A DNA stretch of 40,569 nt, taken from an uncultured Collinsella sp. (GTDB lineage Bacteria > Actinomycetota > Coriobacteriia > Coriobacteriales > Coriobacteriaceae). Positions 34,396 through 40,569 of this stretch are shown here, piece after piece. Made by a program: the position numbers and the translations under genes. The stretch lies in NCBI GenBank assembly GCA_900551015.1, contig URUI01000010.1, positions 1-40,569 on the forward strand. Direction: 5' to 3'. The notes beneath the pieces are model-generated. The model was not told the origin of the DNA, did no database searches, and worked only from the letters and a program-made list of their open reading frames with translations. How positions within the stretch are numbered: position 1 is the first letter of the stretch; each line of letters begins with the position of its first letter.

Positions 34396-35814
34396 ATGGC
34401 CTACGACGCCAAGAAAATCTATTACCGCTTCGATGACCACTTGAGCCGCCTGGTTCTGGATTACGAGGCGAGCCGTCAGATTTCGCCCGAAAGCGAAAAC
34501 CTCTACCACGGCCTGCCGACCGACCCTTATGACGAGGACCTGTTTGTCGAGCACAATGTCAAGCGCGGCCTGCGCAATGCAGACGGTTCGGGCGTGGTCG
34601 CGGGCCTCACTCGCATCTCGGATGTGCACGGCTACAACAAGGTCGACGGAAAGGTCGTGCCCGATCAGGGCAAGCTCACGCTTCGCGGCTACAGCATTGA
34701 GGATCTGGTCAACAATGCCCAGGCCGAGAATCGCTACGGCTACGAGGAAGTCGCCTATCTGCTTATCACGGGTTCGCTGCCCAACAAGGAAGAGCTCGAC
34801 GGCTTTTGCGAGCGCCTGGGCGCCTTTAGACATCTGAGCGACGAGTACGTTAAAGAGTTCCCTATGACCACGGTGTCGTCGAGCATCATGAACGTGCTCC
34901 AGCGCGCCGTACTGCTGCTCTACGCCTTCGATGCCGAACCAGACGTGATCACGCCCGAGCACGAAATCGACGTCGCCATTTCCATGCTCGCACGTCTCCC
35001 GCGCATCGCCGCCTTCGCACACATGGCCTCGGTCGCCAAGCTTCGCGGCTCCGAGGTTCACGTGCCGCACCCCACGCCCGGCCTCTCCACCGCCGAGACC
35101 ATCCTACAGGTCTTGCGCGGTGGCATGGCGTTCACCCGCGACGAAGCCATGCTGCTCGACGTGATGCTCATGCTGCATGCCGAGCACGGCGGCGGCAACA
35201 ACTCCACGTTCGCCTGCCGCGTGCTGTCCTCATCGGCCACCGACCCGTATTCCGCCTACGCCGCGGCTATCGGCTCGCTCAAGGGCCCGCGCCACGGCGG
35301 TGCCAATGCCAAGGTCGTGTCTATGCACGAGGACATCCGCGCGCATGTCTCCAACTGGGAGGACGAGGACGAGGTCGCAGCCTATCTGGGCAAGATCCTC
35401 GACAAGCAGGCCTTCGACGGCACGGGTCTCATCTACGGCATGGGCCACGCCGTCTATACGCTCAGCGACCCGCGCGCCGAGGTCTGCCGCCGTTACGCGC
35501 GCTCGCTGGCAGCCAAGAAGGACTTGGGCGAAGAGTTCGCGCTCATCGAGCGCATCGAGCGCCTGGCACCCCAGGTCATGCGCGACCACGGCATGACCAA
35601 GCCCATCTGCGCCAACATCGACCTGTACACAGGCTTTATCTACAAGATGCTCGGCGTGCCCGAGACGCTTTTTACGCCGTTATTCGCCGTCGCCCGCATG
35701 GCCGGCTGGTCGGCACACCGCATGGAAGAGCTCTTCTGCGCGCACCGTATTATTCGCCCGGCCTATCGTCCGGTGATCGAGCCGCTGGAGTACAAGCCGC
35801 TCGCCGACCGCTAG
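34396..35814 (+). CDS. gltA: Citrate synthase
   Basis: 472 residues with GGAGAGGAG upstream. Key blocks are present: MLHAEHGGGNNSTFACRVLS with the first catalytic His, GSLKGPRHGGANAKV, GMGHAVYTLSDPRAEV with the second His, and ANIDLYTGFIYKMLG with the catalytic region near the C-terminus. It condenses acetyl-CoA and oxaloacetate. The N-terminal ~60 residues (KIYYRFDDHLSRLVLDYEAS) are longer than in E. coli GltA, and the protein is of the type found in anaerobic Firmicutes and Actinobacteria. It may supply 2-oxoglutarate for the glutamate synthase elsewhere in the window; that link is inferred. A 2-methylcitrate synthase role is not excluded. Confidence 0.93.
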   Translation: MAYDAKKIYYRFDDHLSRLVLDYEASRQISPESENLYHGLPTDPYDEDLFVEHNVKRGLRNADGSGVVAGLTRISDVHGYNKVDGKVVPDQGKLTLRGYSIEDLVNNAQAENRYGYEEVAYLLITGSLPNKEELDGFCERLGAFRHLSDEYVKEFPMTTVSSSIMNVLQRAVLLLYAFDAEPDVITPEHEIDVAISMLARLPRIAAFAHMASVAKLRGSEVHVPHPTPGLSTAETILQVLRGGMAFTRDEAMLLDVMLMLHAEHGGGNNSTFACRVLSSSATDPYSAYAAAIGSLKGPRHGGANAKVVSMHEDIRAHVSNWEDEDEVAAYLGKILDKQAFDGTGLIYGMGHAVYTLSDPRAEVCRRYARSLAAKKDLGEEFALIERIERLAPQVMRDHGMTKPICANIDLYTGFIYKMLGVPETLFTPLFAVARMAGWSAHRMEELFCAHRIIRPAYRPVIEPLEYKPLADR

Positions 35815-35837
35815 GACGCGAATCGTTATAGAACTCG

Positions 35838-35875
35838 AGCGTGGCCAGGGACCCAAGCCCTCGGCCACGCTTTTT
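35838..35875 (+). terminator. Terminator of the citrate synthase gene
   Basis: AGCGTGGCC (35838-35846) pairs perfectly with GGCCACGCT (35863-35871), followed by TTTT. It is 24 nt after the stop codon. Confidence 0.92.
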
Positions 35876-35900
35876 ATGCCAGTAGAAAGGGCTGCATCAA

Positions 35901-36743
35901 ATGATTGTGTTTTCCGATATGGATGGGACGCTGCTGACGAGCGATAAGCAAATGAGCGATGCCACCTGGGCGATGCTCGACGAGCTCGCACGTCGTGGCA
36001 TCGAGTTTGTTCCCTGCACGGGACGTCCACTGTCGGGCATCTTTGAGCCCATTCTCGCCCATCCCGCCGTGCATTACGCGGTCTGTGCCAACGGCGCCAG
36101 CGTCTGGCAGCTCGACGAGGATACGCCCACCGACGCCTCGCGCGCCACGTGCATCTTGAGCCGTCCGCTCGACCGTGGCATTGCCCACCGCATCCATCGC
36201 ATTGCCGCCGGCCACGATGTGACCTTCGATATCTTCGCGGATGGGCAGTGCTTCCTCCCCCGCTCGCTATACGGGCGTCTGGATGAGTTCTGTGGCGGCG
36301 ACCCCCACATCGCGGCTTCGCTCAAGCGCACACGAACGCCGATCGACATGAATATCGACAGCAAGATCGACGAGGTCGAGACGCTCGAACGCATCGCTAT
36401 GTACTGGCACGACCCCGCCGATCGCGACGCCATCGCGGCGGCGCTCGACACGCTCGGAGGCATTGAGGTCACGCGTTCGTACGCCATGAATATCGAGGTT
36501 ATGGGCGAAGGCGCCACCAAGGGAACGGCCCTCACGTGGCTGTGTGAGCATCTGGGCGAGCGTCTCGCCGACGCCTGGGCGTTCGGCGACAACATCAACG
36601 ACATCCCCATGCTGCAGGCAGCGGGCCATGGCATGGCCATGATCAACGCCGAGCCCGAAGATCGCGAGGCCGCCGACGCCATCACCGAATACGACAACGA
36701 CCACGACGGCGTCGCCCGCACCATCATGGCCGCCCTCGCCTAG
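35901..36743 (+). CDS. Cof-type HAD phosphatase (1)
   Basis: 280 residues. HAD motif I is FSDMDGTLLT (Asp6 and Asp8), motif II is in CTGRPLSG, motif III includes the Lys of GATKGTALTW, and motif IV is FGDNINDIPML. The large cap domain between the first and third motifs is of the Cof/sucrose-phosphatase type. Such enzymes dephosphorylate sugar phosphates and flavin intermediates in the cytoplasm; the substrate cannot be told. The ribosome site is weak. The stop codon TAG overlaps the start of a dispersed repeat. It converges with the second HAD gene. Confidence 0.92.
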   Translation: MIVFSDMDGTLLTSDKQMSDATWAMLDELARRGIEFVPCTGRPLSGIFEPILAHPAVHYAVCANGASVWQLDEDTPTDASRATCILSRPLDRGIAHRIHRIAAGHDVTFDIFADGQCFLPRSLYGRLDEFCGGDPHIAASLKRTRTPIDMNIDSKIDEVETLERIAMYWHDPADRDAIAAALDTLGGIEVTRSYAMNIEVMGEGATKGTALTWLCEHLGERLADAWAFGDNINDIPMLQAAGHGMAMINAEPEDREAADAITEYDNDHDGVARTIMAALA

Positions 36744-36800
36744 TCATTGGTCAGTCATTGGGGACGTTCTTAAACGACTAGTCACTGGGGACACTCTTCG
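36741..36800 (+). repeat. Stop-codon-linked dispersed repeat, copy A
   Basis: Begins at the TAG of the HAD gene and continues to the core GGGGACGTTCTTAAACGACT (36761-36780), then AGTCACTGGGGACACTCTTC (36781-36800). The core 40 bp match copy B (37818-37857, opposite strand) at 37 positions. A CGACTAGTC palindromic block recurs. Further on, 36820-36860 holds a related inverted CGGCAG/CTGCCG segment. Confidence 0.85.
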
Positions 36801-36861
36801 CAAAAAGCTGCAAGGACTGTCCCCCACTGTCGGCAGAAAAGGAACGTCCCCATCTGCCGGA

Positions 36862-37656
36862 TTAGGAGAGACTCTCCAGCACGCGACGGAGCTCCTGCTG
36901 GACGGCGTGGTCGCGGTTACAACCCACCACGCGATCGGCCACCGCCTTGAGCGCGGGGCGCGCGTTTTCCATCGCGCAGCCCGTGCCGACAAAGCGAATG
37001 ATCTCGTAGTCGTTCATCGAGTCGCCAAACGCCATGACCTCGTCGCGACCAATGCCGTAATGCTCCGCGAGCTGCGCGATACCCGAGGCCTTCGACACAC
37101 CGGGCTGCATGGCATCGATCCACGCGTTGCCCGAAGGCGCAAAAGTAAAGAGCTGACCAAGTTCGCGCTGTAGCACGTACGCACTGTCCATAACCGCACT
37201 GTCGTCGCAAAAGATACTCGCTTTGATGATATTTACGCTGGGATCGGGCAGCTCCCAAATACGCTCGGCATTGGGAAGGTCCTTATCGACCTCACGCACG
37301 AACTTGCACTCGTCATCGAGCAGGAAGGACTTGGTTCGGTCAAAGAGCGCAAGATGCAGATTGGGAAACGTCCTGACGGCTTGGGCGAGCCTTCGAATCG
37401 CCAGGTGGGAATACACCTCACGGTCTACCATCTTACCGTCGGCGTAGACTTGGGCGCCGTTAGCGGCGACAAAGTCCATCTTGTCGCGAACGGGCGCAAA
37501 GAACTCGCACAGGCGATCGTAGCGACGACCTGACGATGCGGCGAAATGCACGCCATGCTCGTGTAGCGCCAGAATCAGTTCGTAGGTCTCGGGAGGCACC
37601 TGGCCGTTTTCGTCAAGCAGTGTGCCGTCCATATCGGATGCAATCAGTTTAAACAT
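36862..37656 (-). CDS. Cof-type HAD phosphatase (2)
   Basis: 264 residues. Motif I is ASDMDGTLLDENG, motif II is in ASSGRRYDR, motif III has the Lys of GVSKASGIAQL, and motif IV is FGDSMNDYEII. The cap is of the Cof type. It shares only the family motifs with the neighbouring HAD gene (different caps), so they are not recent copies. Its ribosome site AAGGGAG lies seven bases before the ATG but inside the 3' arm of a long hairpin (37662-37723), so translation may be controlled. Substrate unknown. Confidence 0.93.
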   Translation of the reverse strand: MFKLIASDMDGTLLDENGQVPPETYELILALHEHGVHFAASSGRRYDRLCEFFAPVRDKMDFVAANGAQVYADGKMVDREVYSHLAIRRLAQAVRTFPNLHLALFDRTKSFLLDDECKFVREVDKDLPNAERIWELPDPSVNIIKASIFCDDSAVMDSAYVLQRELGQLFTFAPSGNAWIDAMQPGVSKASGIAQLAEHYGIGRDEVMAFGDSMNDYEIIRFVGTGCAMENARPALKAVADRVVGCNRDHAVQQELRRVLESLS

Positions 37657-37661
37657 AGAAA

Positions 37662-37723
37662 AGCTCCCTTCGGGCTTGTTGGAATCGAACGTGTATCCGA
37701 TTCCAACGTACCCAAAGGGAGCT
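37662..37723 (-). promoter_or_regulatory. Long hairpin covering the HAD ribosome binding site
   Basis: On the minus strand a 26-position stem (22 Watson-Crick pairs, two G-U pairs, two mismatches) closes a 10-nt loop GATACACGTT. Its 3' arm contains AAGGGAG, the site for the HAD gene, paired with CUCCCUU in the 5' arm. Only UUUCU separates the stem from the AUG, so it may also act as a weak terminator for adenine deaminase. Confidence 0.75.
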
Positions 37724-37817
37724 CAAATAAGACTCCGCGGGCGTAAACGTTACATAGACCTGGCAAATAGCTCACGCGTGCCAGAGAGCCCACGACCGCG
37801 GCGGCAGGCGACACACG

Positions 37818-37865
37818 GAAGAGTGTCCCCGACGACTAGTCGTTTAAGAACGTCCCCGATGACTA
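37818..37865 (-). repeat. Stop-codon-linked dispersed repeat, copy B
   Basis: Read on the minus strand it begins at the TAG stop of adenine deaminase (37863-37865), and runs through GGGGACGTTCTTAAACGACT and TAGTCG to GGGGACACTCTTC. It has the same orientation relative to its gene as copy A. Confidence 0.85.
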
Positions 37866-38219
37866 GTCGGCGTAGGTGAAGGTGGTGACGTCGAACATGC
37901 CCTCGGGGCGGATGCGGAGCGTCGGGATCACCGGCAGGGGCAGGAAGATGATGCCCATGATGGGGTCGAGCGGCGGCTCGATGCCCATGGCGCGCGCCTT
38001 GACCATAAAGTCGTCGTGCTGCGCGGCGACATCCTCGGCCGTGCCCTCGCTCATCAGGCCACCGAGCGCCAGCGGGATGCGCGCTACGACCTCGCCATCG
38101 CGTACCAGCACGTGGCCGCCCTGGCCAACAGCCTCGACGGCAGCCATCATGTCGGCCGCGTTGTCGCCCACCACGCACACGTTGTGCGAATCGTGGCCAA
38201 TCGTCGGAAGCAGAATCTG
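37863..38219 (-). pseudogene. ade: Adenine deaminase, C-terminal fragment cut at the junction
   Basis: About 118 C-terminal residues are recognisable: LLPTIGHDSHNVCVVGDNAA, GGHVLVRDGEVVARIPLALG, GLMSEGTAEDVAAQHDDF, and DPIMGIIFLPLPVIPTLRIR to the end. The HDSHN motif and the DP-M-LSFLALPVIP block are typical of Ade, which converts adenine to hypoxanthine and ammonia. Everything upstream of HDSHN, including the metal-binding amidohydrolase core, is absent: the sequence switches to AT-rich, Asp/Thr-coding DNA in another frame. If the switch is an assembly fault, the real gene is intact elsewhere. Confidence 0.9.
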
Positions 38220-38225
38220 TACTTT
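38200..38225. other. Composition switch: GC-rich to AT-rich junction
   Basis: Left of here the DNA is GC-rich with Coriobacteriia-type genes; right of here it is AT-rich with Firmicutes-type genes. The break falls inside adenine deaminase and inside the repetitive tail of a different membrane protein. Both genes read through the shared sequence (near GTCGGAAGCAGAATCTG), so the exact join is ambiguous by roughly 15-20 bp. No transposon end, tRNA or direct repeat marks it. Confidence 0.85.
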
Positions 38226-38652
38226 CTGTCTCTGCGTCATCTGTGGATGCAGTATCGTCTGTTGATTCTTTATCATCAGCGGTTTCTTCTGTATCTGTGG
38301 CAGTATCATCTGTAACTGTGTCCTCGCTGTCTGTGTCTTCAGAAGCAGTTGTATCTTCAGCATCTGCATCTGTTGTATCAGCATCTGTGCTGTCTGCATC
38401 ATCCGTTGTATCTGTTGTCATATTTGAAATGTAATTGTCAAGCGCAGTAGTATCCATTACTGTATTCTGAACCACATTCTCTTTGGCTCCTGTTACTTTG
38501 GCATATGCAGAATAGCCAATCCATGCAACGATCACAACACAAATAAATGCCCAGGCAAACATTTCCAGTCCAAAAAGCATTTTTTCTTTCTTGTCTGCTT
38601 TGCTATGCTGTCCTTTTCTGGCCTTATAAGCATCGACTTTCTTCTGGCTCAT
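38220..38652 (-). CDS. Single-pass membrane protein with Asp/Thr-rich tail, C-terminus lost
   Basis: The protein begins MSQKKVDAYKARKGQHSKAD at ATG 38652; a basic cytoplasmic start, one hydrophobic segment (MFAWAFICVVIVAWIGYSAYA), then an extracytoplasmic part that becomes a low-complexity Asp/Thr/Glu/Ser stretch (TTDTTDDADSTDADTTDAD and on). The native end is lost at the junction; the frame continues into adenine deaminase DNA out of frame and is meaningless there. Similar basic-start, one-helix proteins occur in Lachnospiraceae, from memory. Function unknown. Confidence 0.75.
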
Positions 38653-38730
38653 GATATATCTCCTTTGCATCTAATATTTCGTATTTTCTGATTATAGCAC
38701 ACTTTATTGCAAAAGAAAATAGGCAATCTA

Positions 38731-39570
38731 TTATACAGCAACGATCACTCCGCCGTCATTTGCATACATCGAACTTACGCCTGCTGTGTCAAGAACTACG
38801 ATCTTCGCAAGTTTCATTCTTTCCTCAAAAGCTTCCTTGAGCACCTGTGCTCTTGCAGGACAGTTGCAATGACTGATTGCCAGCACTTTTTCAGCACTGT
38901 CCGGAGTTTTTGCTATCACCTGTTCCACCATTTTGATCATGGCACGGTTCATTCCTCTTGCCTGATCCAGCTGACAGATATTTCCATCATCTGTAGATCC
39001 CATAACCGGCTTGATCTTTAATGCACTTGCCACTAAAGCTTTCACCTTGCTGAGGCGTCCATTCTTTCTCAATGTATCAAGGTTCTCAAGTACAAAGAAT
39101 GTATGCTGTCCTTCAATATAGTGTTCTACTGTTGACACCACCTCTTCAAAGCTCATTCCCGCTTCTTCACATTCCTGGATTTTCATTCCAATCAGGCTCT
39201 GTCCGATAGATGCGGAACGTGAATTAAATATATGGATTTTTTTATCCGGATGATCCTCCAGAAGAAGATTTCTACCAAGCAATGCACTGTTATAAGATCC
39301 ACTCAATTCAGAAGATAAAGTTACTGCATAAATATGCTCTGCCTCACAATCATACGCCTTCATATATCTCTCCGGTGACGGGCAGGCTGACTTCGGGCAT
39401 TCCGGGCAGTCAGCCACTTTCTTAAGAAAAGCCGCCTGGTCAAACGTCTCATCATCTATGATCTGCTCAGCTCCCACCATCAAAGTCAGAGGGACTGATT
39501 CAAAATGTTCATCATCTTTCCATTCATCCAAAAGTTCTCCACAACTATCTATGACAATCTTATATCTCAA
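38731..39570 (-). CDS. DegV-family fatty-acid-binding protein
   Basis: 279 residues starting at TTG 39570 with AGAGG nine bases upstream. DegV features are visible: KIVIDSCGELL, SACPSPERYMKAYD, AVTLSSELSGSYNSALLGRN, HIFNSRSASIGQSLIGMKI, and the ENLDTLRKNGRLSK block. DegV proteins bind fatty acids and in Firmicutes act in the FakB role, presenting them to the FakA kinase; the fakA gene is not in the window. Base composition and codon use are of low-GC Firmicutes. It stands alone, with AT-rich sequence upstream. Confidence 0.93.
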   Translation of the reverse strand: MRYKIVIDSCGELLDEWKDDEHFESVPLTLMVGAEQIIDDETFDQAAFLKKVADCPECPKSACPSPERYMKAYDCEAEHIYAVTLSSELSGSYNSALLGRNLLLEDHPDKKIHIFNSRSASIGQSLIGMKIQECEEAGMSFEEVVSTVEHYIEGQHTFFVLENLDTLRKNGRLSKVKALVASALKIKPVMGSTDDGNICQLDQARGMNRAMIKMVEQVIAKTPDSAEKVLAISHCNCPARAQVLKEAFEERMKLAKIVVLDTAGVSSMYANDGGVIVAV

Positions 39571-39790
39571 TTATATCGTCCTCTTTTCCATTATATGTAG
39601 TTTCGAATACCAGATATATCTTATCATACTGTTTTCCTTTTGAAAAGCCTTTTTCTCAAAAACTCTGTTCTTTTTTTTCAATCTGATTTATAATAATAAA
39701 ATACTCCTACAATTCTGTCCAAGCCTGTAATATCTATAGACATTACAGAACTGACAGCAGAGTAATTTCAGGAGTCATGAAAGGATTTCT

Positions 39791-40291
39791 ATGCTTGCAT
39801 TAACTATTTCAGATGTTAAGGATTTTATGAATAAGCTGCTTATCGGTGAAGTATTTGACAATTTTTCTCTGGTTGAAGCTTCCGTCACTACATTTAACAC
39901 CTTCACCATTGACGGACATCTCCAGCAGGATTTTTTTGACACAGACACTGTAGAGGAATATAAAAAAGAAGCTGTGGAATATTCCCTGTGGCGCGATGTC
40001 AAACCTTACTGTTTTTCCATCATCCGCGGTAAGCGCACACCACTGCACTTCAAAATCGTGTTCCAGCTCTCTCCTTTTCAGGCACAGAACCTTTTGAAGA
40101 ATCTGGGAAGACAATCCACAACCTCAGTATGTAATTTTTATCTTAACATTCAGTACAAAAGCAAATCTCTGTTATGTACCGCCGGCGTTTCCTACTCCTC
40201 CTTTTCCCTGGACAAAAAGTCCGAACATCTCTGGGACGACATGCTATGCAGATTTCTTGAAGGAAATCATATTCCGTTTCAGAGACTATAA
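39791..40291 (+). CDS. DUF5721-like protein of unknown function
   Basis: 166 residues from ATG 39791, which has AAAGGA upstream. It begins MLALTISDVKDFMNKLLIGE and holds FDNFSLVEASVTTFNTFTID, RDVKPYCFSIIRGKRTPLHF and LSPFQAQNLL. No membrane segment. From memory this resembles the DUF5721 family of Lachnospiraceae, for which no function is known. It converges with the Spo0A-C gene. The 220-bp gap before it (39571-39790) is AT-rich and should hold its promoter, but I see no clear hexamers. Confidence 0.75.
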   Translation: MLALTISDVKDFMNKLLIGEVFDNFSLVEASVTTFNTFTIDGHLQQDFFDTDTVEEYKKEAVEYSLWRDVKPYCFSIIRGKRTPLHFKIVFQLSPFQAQNLLKNLGRQSTTSVCNFYLNIQYKSKSLLCTAGVSYSSFSLDKKSEHLWDDMLCRFLEGNHIPFQRL

Positions 40292-40298
40292 GTCCCTG

Positions 40299-40569
40299 CT
40301 ATTTTGACATTTCCTCTGTTTTATTCAGATAATATGCCAGAATATCAATAAATTCACTGTTTGTAGGTTTATCCTCCATGGAACATCCTGCTATCAGTTC
40401 CTGATCTTCTTTGTGATTGATCCAGCAGATATTTACCAATGTCCTGATATTATGTTCCACATTAGATGGTGTTGACTTGTATTTTCTTGCCAGAATAGGA
40501 TAAATATCCTTTGTGATCTTCATCGGCCGCTCCTGCAGTTCTTTCGCCATATTCACCGCTTCCGCGACA
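40299..40569 (-). CDS. Spo0A C-terminal-domain protein, C-terminal part (runs off the right edge)
   Basis: About 90 residues are visible; the frame is open to the window edge (VAEAVNMAKELQERPMKITK), so the start is outside. The segment ITKDIYPILARKYKSTPSNV, followed by EHNIRTLVNICW, matches the DNA-binding C-terminal domain of Spo0A, which recognises 0A boxes. The usual receiver domain would lie upstream, unseen. This could be Spo0A itself or a Lachnospiraceae orphan with only the C-terminal domain; the tail (DKPTNSEFIDILAYYLNKTE) matches either. Its presence shows that the right end comes from an endospore-forming type of Firmicute. Confidence 0.82.
   Translation of the reverse strand, partial: VAEAVNMAKELQERPMKITKDIYPILARKYKSTPSNVEHNIRTLVNICWINHKEDQELIAGCSMEDKPTNSEFIDILAYYLNKTEEMSK

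Noticed and set aside
37750..38670. One 306-codon gene across the junction
   Set aside because: Its left part reads adenine deaminase DNA in the wrong frame; it is an accident of the join.

Overview
The first ~38.2 kb is GC-rich, densely coded DNA that looks like a Coriobacteriia chromosome, most likely Collinsella. I infer this from gene content and from remembered Collinsella-type dispersed intergenic repeats; no database was searched. The last ~2.3 kb (about 38,220 to the end) is visibly AT-rich and carries Firmicutes/Lachnospiraceae-type genes (DegV, a DUF5721-like protein, a Spo0A C-terminal-domain protein). It is joined inside a broken adenine deaminase gene, so the right end is probably an assembly chimera, or less likely a real rearrangement.

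Layout. 1-5041: glutamate synthase, gltB and the 5' part of gltD, minus strand. 5042-8035: a gpmA-mntH pair (plus) bracketed by two matching repeat arrays. Each array has six copies of a 15-bp motif at exactly 40-bp intervals in alternating orientation. 8076-10343: a stand-alone rubredoxin, a flavin reductase, smpB and a TPR protein (minus). 10441-10681: tRNA-Glu and tRNA-Gln with promoter and terminator. 10885-13141: a small unknown protein, an ArsC/Spx-like protein, a VanZ-like protein and a solitary serine recombinase. 13319-25934: housekeeping genes on the minus strand: rnr, ftsX, ftsE with a long N-terminal extension, split transketolase, a YitT-family membrane protein, prfB with an SPT rather than SPF motif, secA, and rpmE with a long Ala/Lys/Glu-rich tail.

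26159-33851 is an accessory island bounded by 64-bp direct repeats that match at 62 positions. It holds two related ABC transport modules, each next to a small secreted protein: a fused permease-ATPase plus peptide, and a peptide plus double-length permease plus ATPase. A divergent DUF2975-like/YozG-like regulatory pair follows, then the catalytic half of a tyrosine integrase. The two permeases share an NG-x-G-x3-YP motif, which occurs twice in the large one, so the modules are homologous. This is the best candidate for an undescribed peptide export or immunity system. The 40-bp-period repeat arrays are the strongest unexplained noncoding signal.

34031-38219 returns to core genes: an ACT-domain protein, citrate synthase, two Cof-type HAD phosphatases and the 3' end of adenine deaminase. 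A long hairpin covers the ribosome binding site of the second phosphatase, and a dispersed repeat begins exactly at the stop codons of two genes.
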